A stretch of 64,000 nt of DNA from Thiotrichales bacterium. GTDB lineage: Bacteria; Pseudomonadota; Gammaproteobacteria; Beggiatoales; Beggiatoaceae. Made by a program: the position numbers and the translations under genes. The DNA is taken from the NCBI GenBank assembly GCA_016745035.1, contig JADGDE010000001.1, forward strand, positions 1,202,241 through 1,266,240, read 5' to 3'. The notes under the pieces were generated by a model, which was not told where the DNA came from, ran no database searches, and worked only from the letters and a program-made list of their open reading frames with translations. Positions 44,201 through 53,053 of this stretch are shown here, in pieces; position 1 is the stretch's first letter; each line of letters begins with the position of its first letter.

Positions 44201-46559
44201 TGTCAATGCGGATTTGTGGGAAGCCTTCTTACAAGAAGCACCACAAAACGCCTCTGAGTTCTCAACCTGCCTGCAAAAAATCATGAAAGATCCTCAGCCC
44301 GAGGATGTCAAACTAGCGCAGCGGATTGCTCATACGCTCAAAGGCTCGTCCAATATTATCGGTATTAAAGGGATTGCCAACCTTGCGCATCACCTTGAAG
44401 ATATTCTCGAATATCTGCACGATAATGCCGTGCCACCACCACCGCTATTGAATAACACCTTGTTAGAGTCTGCTGATACCTTAGAAATTATGGTCGATGT
44501 GCTCCAAGGTAAAGAAGAACCCCCAGAAAATGCCTTACGGGTATTACAAGAAGTCCTCGACTGGGCGAACCGAATCGATAAAGGTGAGCTGGACGTTAGT
44601 GAAGAGGAAATCAAAAAACGTAAAGCCGAAATCGAAAAAGCCACTGCTGATGCCCCTGCACAAGCTGCACCTGGTAATGCACCTGCTGCCGCCGCTGGTG
44701 GCGCACCAGCGGGCGAGGCAGAACAGTATTTACGCGTTCCCACCAGTACCATTGATAACCTTCTGCGGCTTATTGGAGAAATGTCTATCTCAGTCGGTCA
44801 GATCCAAGAGCGCTTGCAGCACACGGTACAACACACTAAGTCATTGACTTCCAATGAAACTATCATGCAGCAGCGGAGTTATGACCTAGAGACTTTGGTG
44901 GATATTCGTGATATTTCCAATAAAGGTCATCACAAAAAAATGGGCTTTGATGAGGCGGCAAATGATGAGAAAGATGAAGATTTTGACTCATTAGAGTTTG
45001 AGCAATACAACGAACTACACAGTGTGACCCACAGTTTCATCGAAACCATTGCTGACTCACGCGAACTCAGTACCACGATTCATGATGATTTATCCTTGCT
45101 AGAGGGGATGTTCATCCAGCAAGAACGCTTAAACAAAGAGTTCCAACAGATCGTCATGACCACCCGCATGGTTCCAATCAAAACCATTATGTCACGCTTG
45201 GAGCGGATTATTCGCCAAACGTGCCGGGCAACCAGTAAATTGTCTGATTTTGAAATGCGCGGTGGCGATATCCTCATGGATGGCGAGGTCTTGAGCAAGC
45301 TCACCGACCCCTTGATGCATATTCTGCGTAATTCCGTTGATCACGGTATGGAATTACCAGAAGAGCGGATAGCTGCGGGTAAATCTGAAACGGGGCTGGT
45401 TGTCCTTAACTGTTTCCGTTTGGGTAATAACATCGTCGTACGTTGCGAAGATAACGGTAAAGGGCTTAACTTTGATCGCATTAAAGCCATCGCCGTTGAG
45501 CGGGGTTTGATTAAAGAAGGTCAAAACTTAAGCAATAAAGAGCTAGGGCGTTTAATTTTCGTCTCTGGTTTCTCCACTAAAGCCGAAGTGACCCAAGTAT
45601 CAGGTCGTGGTGTCGGTATGGACGTGGTACACACCAGTATTCAAGACTTAAAAGGCAGTGTCGATATTGACTCAGAACCTGGTGAGGGAACGATGATCAG
45701 CTTGACCCTGCCAATGAGTTTGGTCACCGAGCATGTTCTACTCGTTAATGTCAATAACGAGCGTTTTGCTTTGCCAACGACTAACCTCTCGCAAGCGCTA
45801 ACCGCTGAATCTGGCGAGTTCCGCAGTATTGGTAACAATGTCAACTTCCACATGGGGCAAGATATTTTCCCAGTGACGACTTTGGCAGACTTATTAAAAA
45901 TACATAACCCCAGAGAAATCACCGAAGACGAAGATAGGCCTTTGGTCTTGGTCAAAGAAGAGGGTAAAACCACCGCAGTTTTAGTCGATAGCTTTGAAGA
46001 CAGTCGTGATTTGGTATCGAAAAACATGGGTGATTATATCGGCAAAATTCGTGGTGTCGCTGGTGCATCGATTCTTGGTGATGGTAGTTTGATTACCTTG
46101 CTCGACTTACCTTCATTATTGCGTACCCCAGCCAAACGTCTGAGCCTCAATACGGGGTCGAGTGATGCCGTTGCCGACCCAACCGCAGGCTTTGCGATTC
46201 CGCATATTATGATTGTCGATGACTCCTTGAGTATGCGTAAATCACTGTCGCAATTGGTCGAGGATGCGGGTTTTGAAACCCTATTAGCTAAAGATGGGTT
46301 AGAAGCAGTCGAAATGGTCGGCAGTACCAAACCTAAAATCATGCTAGTGGATATGGAGATGCCGCGTATGAATGGTATTGAGCTAACTACCCATATCCGT
46401 GCGAATGCAGAAACCAAAGATATTCCTATCTTTATGATTACTTCTCGTACCACAGAAAAACATCGCCAGCTTGCGCGGGATGCGGGGGTAACTGAATACC
46501 TGACCAAGCCTTATCAAGATACCGAGTTATTGGGTTTGATTAATGATGCGCTTAGCTAA
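38232..46559 (+). CDS. giant CheA/PilL-type hybrid kinase with seven pseudo-HPt repeats
   Basis: A 2775-residue kinase, about three times a normal CheA. Residues 1-250 are acidic and disordered. Seven copies of a ~135-residue helical module lie at about 255-390, 967-1106, 1133-1266, 1307-1440, 1474-1610, 1634-1766 and 1820-1953 (pattern LLEAxxxYTExVQxxWDxAE ... LCDFINENxMALGM ... AWPxPL). They lack the phosphorylatable His. Between the first two is a 360-residue acidic repeat tract. A true HPt follows with His2034 (RIAHTLKGSS), then dimerisation, an HATPase (HILRNSVDHGMELP about 2362; CEDNGKGL; GRGVGMDVV), a CheW-like domain and a receiver with Asp2707 (IMLVDMEMP). It is a complete hybrid kinase, resembling ChpA/PilL. 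Two CheW-like genes follow immediately. Confidence 0.95.
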   Translation: MAEHTDNTHNESTQASMSWDDLMREIGDDAHLAVNELDDNETESLAGDSPHDEVTPSTSSTEQFTESEFESLIEADDLNDLEQQLSMDQESVFEPDNTPEQGLETSDIFDEDIDLGTHDMPDPLLQDALDEELANVSGVLDGLEDLSADDENLLAELDDNLELEENEALSDLLGDLDTELSASDDDLAAQFIDGNEGSDDIEADMFTLDDKDEDNTDTSTLSQDLSELSDILADIKEEPDTNSHVVSEEESINLSSLAQPLVDQMAKLSLSFGQIITAENDTETLYQALKDYEEGLRCFWEQVEKYAGLNHFCQFIQDNSLILAQLSQTERQQYSLLERWPGIMLNYLMIPQESIDELVDYVADEHWPRPLSLKELDVLRSLLQKLAGIPTETISSNSNHAPSIQEDDYHDFVSEPNELDQQEADLASLITEDGDADQHDDYAVMMEALASEDSPANNTDNAEDTNLTHDDSDDDYQAVMNSLGLDDNEMADNHISEHDDLMDLAPAGPSEEQAADYSDMMQALADEHVDDLETRPNVDNTDENNLSTDVLDESLEDLDALTAADDLTENNALSNDLEVLAGDNLDDLETLADEDNVSADVLDDSLEDLNALSAADDLTEDSELSNDLEALADDNLDDLETLADEDNVSADVLDDSLEDLDALSTAEDLTEDDNALSNNLETLADANNLSVDVLDDSLEDLGAFNAADDLTEDNVLSNDLEALAGDNFDDLEALVDEDNVSAEALDDDLEDLDALSTAEDLTEDSLSADTLDDSLEDLGAFNAADDLTEDNELSSDLEALAGDNLDDLEALTDEDNLSTDVLDDSLEDLYALSTADDLTEDSTLSRDLETLAGDNLDDLEALANEDNLGTDTRDDSLEDLGVFNAVDDLTEGNELSSDLESFVDTDILDDTSELVDDLSALGVVDSLATSTSTEEENDLSDELSALAVASFDSEAVDEIEVTTGNADLEHLAAIAQSLSQKQTQLSEQLGQLLFAESESETLLNAASDYSETVQSLWDKAETQQLTGVQGVFDFINANVMALSMADEEQRQNAADCFMAWPEQLIAYLQNGNEAIEPLLTHLQDPAWAEPLPVDQIVILREQLHVAEPVQAEPVDDDTLVLATKACDNDADAISPLSALTGVLTEHGESLNQQLQQIIHTADGEESLLEAVGEYTETLQNVRDCATDEQATGVEMLCDFVSENIMSFAMQSQAEREEKGELFSRFSEQLLDYSLAPAETLPDLLTSLEDPNWSQACENLDEIKQGFGAPAADNIDVDVLADVDDLDSLSDDLDEFSTDTDAEPEPLLAVSDAVLEQTDILTQQLDAIMQAEDESETLLEAVGSYTETVQVVWDAAEQDNAEGVQQLCDFINENVMALGMLGQAERAQSQENFQEWALLLMSYAQLPSEGIDDLMGLLENPAWPQALEDPNSLREQLAVLGAGSSESDDIDEAWVDPLAEFDDSLSLDDNSAAALDPVVDVIAKIDNDLATQLQTLVSADDDSEALLEATSSYTELVQEIWDCAEPLGATGVQSVCDFINENSMALGMLDKSQRAEGEINFGLWSGLLLDYAQDPSANVELLVQQLQDAAWPAPMSAEQASVLDGELKQLGVTASASTSLNTEINLGSSAQTEQVTNTLTAAAEPLSTALEILVSMDNSSDVFLEAIDTYTTHVQAVWDEAEQANLVGLQDVCTFVNDNILMLSAEDTAVRQAVQGQLEQWPMLVLDYLTSPAEGLDPLVSLLQDGQWATPLDAEQAGALRERLQQGAGEGGTADEIDIDDLLDMPAEVEAIPEPEAAVEEAPAEPPADLGVEADEGISLGNAEMLEMLRGEIIDASEDLRTSLEQFVALENDDPAFLEATENYTDVVGRLVMAAEMVGLPGLQAVGEFVIANVTELGTADKAARQAAHSAIDVWPELVLKYLEAPQEHVIALLNHLRESYWPSPLPDERAHELLNSLSTSTAVEEDPADAEPARATQAKPEDVLLQIPEDVNADLWEAFLQEAPQNASEFSTCLQKIMKDPQPEDVKLAQRIAHTLKGSSNIIGIKGIANLAHHLEDILEYLHDNAVPPPPLLNNTLLESADTLEIMVDVLQGKEEPPENALRVLQEVLDWANRIDKGELDVSEEEIKKRKAEIEKATADAPAQAAPGNAPAAAAGGAPAGEAEQYLRVPTSTIDNLLRLIGEMSISVGQIQERLQHTVQHTKSLTSNETIMQQRSYDLETLVDIRDISNKGHHKKMGFDEAANDEKDEDFDSLEFEQYNELHSVTHSFIETIADSRELSTTIHDDLSLLEGMFIQQERLNKEFQQIVMTTRMVPIKTIMSRLERIIRQTCRATSKLSDFEMRGGDILMDGEVLSKLTDPLMHILRNSVDHGMELPEERIAAGKSETGLVVLNCFRLGNNIVVRCEDNGKGLNFDRIKAIAVERGLIKEGQNLSNKELGRLIFVSGFSTKAEVTQVSGRGVGMDVVHTSIQDLKGSVDIDSEPGEGTMISLTLPMSLVTEHVLLVNVNNERFALPTTNLSQALTAESGEFRSIGNNVNFHMGQDIFPVTTLADLLKIHNPREITEDEDRPLVLVKEEGKTTAVLVDSFEDSRDLVSKNMGDYIGKIRGVAGASILGDGSLITLLDLPSLLRTPAKRLSLNTGSSDAVADPTAGFAIPHIMIVDDSLSMRKSLSQLVEDAGFETLLAKDGLEAVEMVGSTKPKIMLVDMEMPRMNGIELTTHIRANAETKDIPIFMITSRTTEKHRQLARDAGVTEYLTKPYQDTELLGLINDALS
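39869..40940 (+). repeat. eight acidic ~51-residue tandem repeats inside the CheA gene
   Basis: The unit pattern is D-x-L-D-D-S-L-E-D-L-x-A-L/F-x-A-A-D-D-L-T-E-D-N, followed by L-S-x-D-L-E-x-L-A-G-D-N-L-D-D-L-E-x-L-A-D-E-D-N. Eight copies of about 153 bp can be counted; the third and fifth are shortened in their second half. Nearly identical units suggest expansion and contraction by recombination. The opposite strand gives a spurious Ser-rich frame. Confidence 0.9.
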
Positions 46560-46581
46560 TACTCAGGTCTAGGTCTAACTC

Positions 46582-47070
46582 ATGCCAGCAATTGAATTTT
46601 ACGTGGCTTTATACTTCGACGACATTGTCTTGGTCGTCCCGCAAAGTAATGTGCGGGTGGTGGAGATGATCGAAAGTGTGGAAACCTATGTAGAGCCAGA
46701 AGAGTCAATGATTGGCATCATGGGCTGGGTGAGTTATTTCGAGCAACAATATCCCGTATTTACGCTTTCAGATAAGCTTAAACCCATGGATGAATTGCCA
46801 GAGCAACGGGATTTTTGTGCCCTACTCGAAACCCCAGAAGAGGCGATTTACGGGCTAACCTGTGAACGGATCGAATCTTTGGAAAAAGCCCCGGACTTAA
46901 GAGAATTGGCCTTGCCCAACTGTATGATCACCACCTATACGCCAGTAAAACATCTGCTCACCCATGAAAACAAAGTCGCCAGTGTTACCGATGCCCAAGC
47001 TTTGATGGGTTACTTAACCGAGTGGGCAGAAGAGCACATGGCTGAGGCGGAGGCATTGATTGATGAGTGA
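46582..47070 (+). CDS. CheW-like protein
   Basis: A 162-residue protein with a weak CheW fold: FYVALYFDDIVLVVPQSNVRV, then IGIMGWVSYFEQQYPVFTLSD in the place of the NLRGxxxPVxDL block, and a helical acidic C-terminus (GYLTEWAEEHMAEAEALIDE). The start is 22 bases after the CheA stop. It is probably an adaptor of the CheA array, or a diverged CheW with another partner. It overlaps the next gene by eight bases, so translation is coupled. Confidence 0.7.
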   Translation: MPAIEFYVALYFDDIVLVVPQSNVRVVEMIESVETYVEPEESMIGIMGWVSYFEQQYPVFTLSDKLKPMDELPEQRDFCALLETPEEAIYGLTCERIESLEKAPDLRELALPNCMITTYTPVKHLLTHENKVASVTDAQALMGYLTEWAEEHMAEAEALIDE

Positions 47071-47620
47071 TGAAAGCGCTTATGTCTCACGCTGGGATAA
47101 ACGTGAAGAGACCGTTACTGCTGAGACTAAGTTTAATGCTTGGCTGCTCGATTTAGGACATGGTTTTCAGGCGGCCGTTGCCTATAATGAAATGACCCAT
47201 ATTCTCTTAGATCCGGTCATTTACCCGATTCCTTGTACGCCTTTGTATTGCAGTCATTTACTCTACACTGAGGAAGGTGAGATTCAAGCACTGGCCGATG
47301 TTGCCGCTTTAGTAACGGGAAAATCCAGTATTGATGCGCATCAAGGTAAAGAATTTACTATCGGACAAGTGATTTATCAACCTAATCCCAAAGAAAATGT
47401 ACAACGTGCAGCTTTATATTTAGCCACCCCGCCTCGCTCCATTAGTGTGAGTGATTCGCAAGCCTGTTCGCTGGCGGATGATGCTTCGCCCTTATGGCAA
47501 CAAATTAGCTGCGCCTGTATTAATCATGAAGACGAAGCCATACCTATTTTGAACCTCAATAATTTGTTTTCCCTAGAATTCTCTCAAAGCCTTGAGCACA
47601 GCCACACCCATAGCTATTAA
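47063..47620 (+). CDS. CheW-like protein, last gene of the chemosensory operon
   Basis: A 185-residue protein starting at ATG 47063, which overlaps the previous stop; a TTG at 47060 is less likely. Distant CheW likeness is seen in FQAAVAYNEMTHILLDPVIYPIPCTPLYCSHLLYTEEGEIQALADV and the terminal EAIPILNLNNLF, but the match is weak and some positions are lost. A Cys-containing stretch (ISCACINHEDEA) is unusual. Its stop codon TAA is the last three bases of the target duplication of the adjacent mobile element. Probable accessory adaptor of the kinase; the family is uncertain. Confidence 0.6.
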   Translation: MSDESAYVSRWDKREETVTAETKFNAWLLDLGHGFQAAVAYNEMTHILLDPVIYPIPCTPLYCSHLLYTEEGEIQALADVAALVTGKSSIDAHQGKEFTIGQVIYQPNPKENVQRAALYLATPPRSISVSDSQACSLADDASPLWQQISCACINHEDEAIPILNLNNLFSLEFSQSLEHSHTHSY

Positions 47621-47752
47621 CTGATGTTACGCACTAAGCTGGTTTTTATCACAATAGTGTGATTTTACACCTGCCTAGTGAAGCTTAGTCGTGCAGCAAT
47701 GGCGGTTTTTTCTGCCTTTAAGGCAGAAAAAGAAGCCTTTGCGTAACATCAG
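47621..47752. mobile_element. MITE-like element, copy 3
   Basis: 132 bp, ends CTGATGTTACGC / GCGTAACATCAG, internal CTGCCTTTAAGGCAG palindrome, 7-bp target duplication CTATTAA (47614-47620 and 47753-47759). The left duplication contains the TAA stop of the preceding gene. No coding capacity. Confidence 0.93.
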
Positions 47753-47799
47753 CTATTAAGCTGATTCATGGAACATTTAGCCCATGGGCTTCATCAGTT

Positions 47800-50475
47800 T
47801 CAATACAGGCTATCGCTCTTTAACCAAGCCAACAAGGCACTTAAATCCTGTAATAGCTCCGAGACATCCGCCTGAGCGCTGACTTTTGGTGGTGGAGCGA
47901 TGGCTTTAATGGTCCTTATCGGTGCAGTTGGGGTTTTGTCTGGCATTGTCGCGGCACAATAAACCATTCCGTTAATATACGCTAAATGAATTTGCTCAAG
48001 GCTTTTAGCTTGGCTGAGTTGTTGTAATACATAGCAAGATAATTCCGGCAAAATGTATTGCTCTAGCACATGGTCAATATGTCGTGCGCCGCTGTTTTCT
48101 TGCGAAGGGCTGTTAATAATATAGTCACGGATACTTTGGTGGATATGCAGTTGCGCACCATAGTTATCTAAAATCCGTTGTACTATGCCTTGGAGTTTCA
48201 GTTCACAGATTTTGCTTAAATCGCCCTTATCCAAAGCACGGTAAGGAATCACCACCAAGCGGTTGAGTAAGCTGGATTTAAAATGCTGCTGTAAAGCGGC
48301 GTTGTCGGTTAGGTGCGTGGTCAAAATAATCAGGCTGTGGCTAAAATCAACCAGCGTACCTTCGCTGTCTTCCAATTGTCCTTTGTCAAAAATCGGATAT
48401 AACAACTCCAAAACATCAGGATGGGCTTTATCAATCTCGTCGAGCAAAATCACGCTGTAAGGGCGGCGACGCACTGCCTCGGTTAAAATCCCGCCTTTGC
48501 CGTGCCCAACATAGCCCGGTGGCGCACCCTTGAGCGCTGAGACAGCGTAGGATTCTTGGTACTCGGACATATTCAAGCTAATTAATTGTTGCTCGCCGCC
48601 ATAAAGCACTTGCGCAAGTTGGAGCGCAGTTTCAGTTTTGCCAACACCCCCGCCGCCAGAGAGCAAAAACACCCCGGTGGGTTTGTTGGGATCATCTAAG
48701 CCGGCGCGATAGTTTTGAATTTGTTTGGCAATTTTTGCCAAGGCGGCATCTTGTCCGATCAAAGATTGGCGCAAGTGTTGTTTGAGATTGAGGATATTAT
48801 CCAGCTCGTTACCGAGCATTTTTCCCACTGGAATCCCGGTACTGCTGGCAATGACTTGTGCAATCACGCGGTTATCCACCCATGCCGGAATCATCGGATC
48901 ATCGCCTTGTAGGGCTTTGAGTTTGTCTTTGTATTGCGCTAATTGTTTGGCAGTGATAGCGTTGTGTTGTCTGTGTAATTGTTGCTCAAGGTTTTGAATT
49001 TGTTTAACTAATAAACGCTCTTGTCCTTGGCGTTGTTCGAGCTTGCTTAACAGTTCTGCCACTTGGGTTTGCCGTCGCTCTAGTTCGGTGATGCGTTTTT
49101 GATGCGCGTAACCGGCGCGCTGTTCTCGGTGTAAATTCTGCAACTCAGCTTTTAGGCGTTGGTTTTCAGCTTTGGCAGCGCTAACGACGTAGGTTTCGCT
49201 TTGTTGTGCCACCGCGACTTGAGCGGCAGCAGTATCGAGGAGATTAATCGCTTTGTCCGGGAGTTGTCTGCCGCTGATATAGCGTTTTGACCAACGCACG
49301 GTGGCGCGGATGGCTTGTTCGAGAATTGTTACTTGGTGATGTTGGCTTAGGGCATTGGCAATACCTCGGAGCATAATCATGGCTTGTTCTTCGTCAGGTT
49401 CTTTAACGGTAATCGCTTGAAAACGCCGCGCCAATGCGGGGTCTTTTTCGATATAGCTTTTGTATTCACGCCATGTGGTGGCGGCGATGGTGCGTAATTC
49501 ACCTCGGGCTAGGGCGGGTTTGAGTAAGTTAGCGGCATCACCGCTGCCCGCTTGTCCGCCAGCACCGATAAGGCTGTGGGCTTCGTCAATAAATAAAATC
49601 GTTGGCGGCTGGCTGTTTTTCACCACTTCAATAATGGCTTTGAGGCGATTTTCAAATTCGCCTTGGACGCTAGCGCCTGCTTGTAATAGACCCAAGTCGA
49701 GGTTATAAATTTGCACATTGGCGAGTTTAGCGGCGATATTGCCCTCGGCGAGTTTCAGCGCCAAGCCCTCGACAATAGCGGTTTTACCAACACCGCTTTC
49801 ACCAAGTAAAATTGGGTTGTTTTGTCGCCGCCGACAAAGGATGTCGACTAATTGTTGGATTTCATGGTCACGCCCTAGAATCGGATCAAGTTTGCCATTT
49901 TTAGCTTCGGCGACAAGATTCGTGGCATAGCGCTCAAGCAGGTTTTCTGTTTCTGGCGCTTGATGATCTTCTGTTAGCGTGTTGGGGGCTTTGTTGCTGG
50001 GGTTTTCTATTGAGTTTTTTAACACCTCGTCTAAATCTTGACGCAAAGACTCGGGCGGAATGCGCATCAAACACGGCAGGCTGCTACGAATCAGGGCACG
50101 GAATTGTTCTTGTTCAAGAATATTCAGCAATAAATAGGCACTGCGTATTTGTGTTTGCTCTTGCGCAAGGCTGGTGCTGAGCCAGCTCTCGCGCAATAAG
50201 GTCATGATAAACGGTGATAAGCTCGCCGGGCTGGCGTGTTTAGCTTGGCGTGGTAGTTGTTTAAAATGTTGGTTTAGTTCTTCGGCGAGGCTATAAATCT
50301 CATAATGTTTGAGAATTTGGGCAAAATCATGGGCTTGTAGCTGTTGCAACAAGCCCTGAATAACATGCTCCAATTCCAGCCGCTTATGTTGTTGTTCGCT
50401 ACAGTATTGATTTGCATACTCAAAGGCTTGGTGACAAGTCGGGTTTAGACGGGCAAGCAGGGGTTTTAAGTACAT
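47800..50475 (-). CDS. ClpV/TssH-like AAA+ ATPase
   Basis: An 891-residue Clp/Hsp100-family protein with two ATPase modules. An N-domain (about 1-160) is followed by the first Walker A GESGVGKT (about 225-232) with IDEAHSLIG, then a coiled-coil M-region (about 420-530). The second Walker A is [11 protein letters not shown] (about 605-615) and Walker B is [10 protein letters not shown]. The layout and the sequence around [10 protein letters not shown] and [12 protein letters not shown] point to ClpV (TssH), which disassembles contracted type VI sheaths, not to ClpB. The second P-loop uses GGGGVGKT where GPSGVGKT is usual. No other T6SS genes are in the window. The start overlaps the stop of the SPOR-domain gene by one base. 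Confidence 0.82.
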   Translation of the reverse strand: MYLKPLLARLNPTCHQAFEYANQYCSEQQHKRLELEHVIQGLLQQLQAHDFAQILKHYEIYSLAEELNQHFKQLPRQAKHASPASLSPFIMTLLRESWLSTSLAQEQTQIRSAYLLLNILEQEQFRALIRSSLPCLMRIPPESLRQDLDEVLKNSIENPSNKAPNTLTEDHQAPETENLLERYATNLVAEAKNGKLDPILGRDHEIQQLVDILCRRRQNNPILLGESGVGKTAIVEGLALKLAEGNIAAKLANVQIYNLDLGLLQAGASVQGEFENRLKAIIEVVKNSQPPTILFIDEAHSLIGAGGQAGSGDAANLLKPALARGELRTIAATTWREYKSYIEKDPALARRFQAITVKEPDEEQAMIMLRGIANALSQHHQVTILEQAIRATVRWSKRYISGRQLPDKAINLLDTAAAQVAVAQQSETYVVSAAKAENQRLKAELQNLHREQRAGYAHQKRITELERRQTQVAELLSKLEQRQGQERLLVKQIQNLEQQLHRQHNAITAKQLAQYKDKLKALQGDDPMIPAWVDNRVIAQVIASSTGIPVGKMLGNELDNILNLKQHLRQSLIGQDAALAKIAKQIQNYRAGLDDPNKPTGVFLLSGGGGVGKTETALQLAQVLYGGEQQLISLNMSEYQESYAVSALKGAPPGYVGHGKGGILTEAVRRRPYSVILLDEIDKAHPDVLELLYPIFDKGQLEDSEGTLVDFSHSLIILTTHLTDNAALQQHFKSSLLNRLVVIPYRALDKGDLSKICELKLQGIVQRILDNYGAQLHIHQSIRDYIINSPSQENSGARHIDHVLEQYILPELSCYVLQQLSQAKSLEQIHLAYINGMVYCAATMPDKTPTAPIRTIKAIAPPPKVSAQADVSELLQDLSALLAWLKSDSLY

Positions 50476-51314
50476 CAGTTGACTCGAATAGAGCTATAGC
50501 CAGCCTGGCGTAAGCGGGTTTGTAAGCGTTCGGCGGCACGCTCATTGGCAGCCGTGGGCAAACGCACCCGATACCATTGGCGGTTATTCACGGTTCCTGT
50601 ATAAATTTGAACCTTAAACCCCAGTTGCCGCAATTCTTTGTGCAACAGTTTGGCATCACGCAAATCACGAAAAGCGGCAATTTGTACGGTTAATCCGGCA
50701 ACAGGCTCTAAAGGATTCGCAGCACGCGGTTGTGTTCGGGTTTGCCGTTGTGGCTCGGCAGGTTTTTTTAGGTTGTGTAATTGATCCGCAGAGGGCAAGG
50801 TTAGCTCTAAGACAACCTCATCAGGGCGCGGTTTTTTCGCTACGGGTTTGGGCTTGGGTTTCGGCGCAGGTTTGGGACGCTCTTGGGCTGGGCGGTTAAT
50901 AATTTCAGGGGTGAGTTGTGGCGGCAGCGGCTTATTATCATTGCTCGCAGACCATGTCTCGATATTTTCATTCGCAGGGACAGCAACAACAGGACCTGGT
51001 GTTGTTGCAGCTGGTTCTAAATCATAAAATTGGAAGCTTTGTTGCGGTACTGTCACCGGCTTAGGTTCTGGCGTAGGGACGGCTGTTGGGATTTTTACCT
51101 CAGTGCTAGGGGCGTTGGTCACCGGTGGCGTGAGACTTTGGGTTTCTGTCGCTGGATTGAGACTTTGTAGATAAAGCAAAAAGGCGAGAAACATACCAAA
51201 AAGCACCCCAGCCACAAACCAAATCCAACCCGCAGGGCAGCCTTGTGCATTCGGCGTTCTGGTCGGTTGGCGCGTGCTATTACGGCTTTTGTGATGGGGG
51301 GCAATACTTGGCAT
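50475..51314 (-). CDS. SPOR-domain membrane protein (FtsN/DamX-like)
   Basis: A 279-residue bitopic protein. A short basic cytoplasmic N-terminus is followed by a TM helix (about 30-50, WIWFVAGVLFGMFLAFLLYL), a Pro-rich periplasmic linker with PKPAPKPKPKPVAKK-type sequence, and a C-terminal SPOR domain (about 205-279: LTVQIAAFRDLRDAKLLHKELRQ ... RVRLPTAANERAAERLQ). SPOR domains bind denuded peptidoglycan at division sites. It overlaps the ClpV-like gene by one base and lies 22 bases from the Wzz-like gene, so it belongs to the same operon. Confidence 0.9.
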   Translation of the reverse strand: MPSIAPHHKSRNSTRQPTRTPNAQGCPAGWIWFVAGVLFGMFLAFLLYLQSLNPATETQSLTPPVTNAPSTEVKIPTAVPTPEPKPVTVPQQSFQFYDLEPAATTPGPVVAVPANENIETWSASNDNKPLPPQLTPEIINRPAQERPKPAPKPKPKPVAKKPRPDEVVLELTLPSADQLHNLKKPAEPQRQTRTQPRAANPLEPVAGLTVQIAAFRDLRDAKLLHKELRQLGFKVQIYTGTVNNRQWYRVRLPTAANERAAERLQTRLRQAGYSSIRVN

Positions 51315-51336
51315 TAGGTTTTATTCGCTCCTGTCG

Positions 51337-52992
51337 TCAGCGATATTTTTGATATTCACTCTCAGAAATAGAGGCTAATACCGGCAGTTGTAAACGCCGC
51401 TTAACATCTTCATCCGATTTGAGCGTATCGTCTAGGATTTCTAGTGCAAACGCAAGTCCTATACCACCTAATAAGCCTAAGATAATACTCATCATAATTT
51501 TAACTCGGCGTTTGGAGTCCACTGGGCGTAAAGGCAAAGTGGCTGGCTGGACAATACGAATATTTGAGGCGCGGTTACGATCTAAGGCCTCGGAGAGCCG
51601 GGCGCGCTGTAAATTTTCTTTATAGCTTTGATATTCTTTCGCTGCACTTTTGACATTACGCTGTAGGCGTTTGAGTTCCACTTCAGCCTGTCCCAATTCC
51701 AACAATCGGGCATTTTTTTCGATCAATAAACCCATCAATACGGCTTTTTTGGCAATTTTTCCTCGATATTCAGCCCGTGTGCGGGTGAGTTCGGCTTCGA
51801 GTGAACGCCAATAATCATTATCACCAATGGTCACCAGATCTTCCCCACCAGGCACTTCATCAGCGAGACGTTTTTTAACCACGGCTAATTGTTTTCGCAC
51901 ATTTTTTAAGGCGCGGGCTTCGTCGGTATAGCGTTCGGACAAATCAGCTTCTTTTTGTTCTAGTTCGATACGTCTGCGCCGCAGATCAACAAAAACATGG
52001 TTGGTGCTGCCACTGGTGCGTTCTTTGACGATTTTTTGCGGGTATATTTTCAGGCTTTTATTTAAGACCGCTATTTTAGCCGCATCGCCTTCAATCCCCG
52101 CTAACACCGTATCCAAATCATTGGAAACCTCATTGCGTTGTTGACGAATCGAACGCAGTTGGTCGGTCAATTCAGTGATGCGATTAACCTTTTTGAACAT
52201 ACGCAAACGGCGTTCATGGGCAAATAAACTCGCTAAAAGAATATCGGTTTGTTCTTGCAGAAAATTAGGCGAGACTTGGGAACGATAAATTTCCACATGG
52301 CGCTCGAGGGCAAATTGCATTAAAACTGCAAGGGTTTGTTGTGCTAGTTCAGGATTAATCATCCGCAAACTGAGGCTGATCATATTACTTTTGACTTCCA
52401 GACCAATGGTCAAACGCCGGGAAATCGAGCCAATGGCTTTTTCGCGGCGTTTTTCTGCCTCTAGGGATAACATCGCCGTTTCCGCTGTGGTTTGGTTTAA
52501 CTCATCTTCTGTGGGGTTGGTTTCGTCTTTTTTTTCGACTTTAGCCTCAGCAATTTCATCTTGGGTCTCGCGTAATAAACGTTCTTCCTCAGTTAAATGA
52601 CGCTTAGGTTTATATTTTTTACTAAAAAAATTGTCCACACCGATATGATCCACCACTTTTTGCAGTAGATAATGGCTTTTTATCATTGAAATCTCGGAGT
52701 TAATCGCATTCTCCAGACTTTGTTCAATGTATTGGGTTGGTCCGACCACAGAGGGGTCACGAGAAATATTTTCGCGCCCCACCCGTACTAGCATTTTTGC
52801 CTCGGTGTAATACATTTCGGTGGTTTTCAGCGCTGACATGGTCACAGAACTGACCACGGCAAAGAAAAAGATAATGATTTTCCATTTGTGCCGAAACAGG
52901 GTATTAAATACATCACGCGCAGAAATATGGCGCGGGGCGTTGTTTAGCTGGGCTTTACTGGCGGCGAGTTTTTCGCTTAAATCGCTATCCAT
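51337..52992 (-). CDS. Wzz/GumC-type polysaccharide co-polymerase
   Basis: A 551-residue inner-membrane protein. The N-terminal TM (about 33-53, KWKIIIFFFAVVSSVTMSAL) is followed by a Wzz domain, then a long coiled-coil periplasmic region (about 150-480) and a second TM near 500-525 (IMMSIILGLLGGIGLAFALEI). The C-terminus is short and there is no fused tyrosine-kinase domain. It should control polymer length in polysaccharide export together with the OPX lipoprotein at 53054-53758. No glycosyltransferase genes are in the window, so the polymer is unknown. Confidence 0.88.
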   Translation of the reverse strand: MDSDLSEKLAASKAQLNNAPRHISARDVFNTLFRHKWKIIIFFFAVVSSVTMSALKTTEMYYTEAKMLVRVGRENISRDPSVVGPTQYIEQSLENAINSEISMIKSHYLLQKVVDHIGVDNFFSKKYKPKRHLTEEERLLRETQDEIAEAKVEKKDETNPTEDELNQTTAETAMLSLEAEKRREKAIGSISRRLTIGLEVKSNMISLSLRMINPELAQQTLAVLMQFALERHVEIYRSQVSPNFLQEQTDILLASLFAHERRLRMFKKVNRITELTDQLRSIRQQRNEVSNDLDTVLAGIEGDAAKIAVLNKSLKIYPQKIVKERTSGSTNHVFVDLRRRRIELEQKEADLSERYTDEARALKNVRKQLAVVKKRLADEVPGGEDLVTIGDNDYWRSLEAELTRTRAEYRGKIAKKAVLMGLLIEKNARLLELGQAEVELKRLQRNVKSAAKEYQSYKENLQRARLSEALDRNRASNIRIVQPATLPLRPVDSKRRVKIMMSIILGLLGGIGLAFALEILDDTLKSDEDVKRRLQLPVLASISESEYQKYR

Positions 52993-53053
52993 CAGGCGTA
53001 ACTCTGATCGCAGCAGCCGTTATTAACGCAAAGCCGCCTTTGCCTAACATTGC

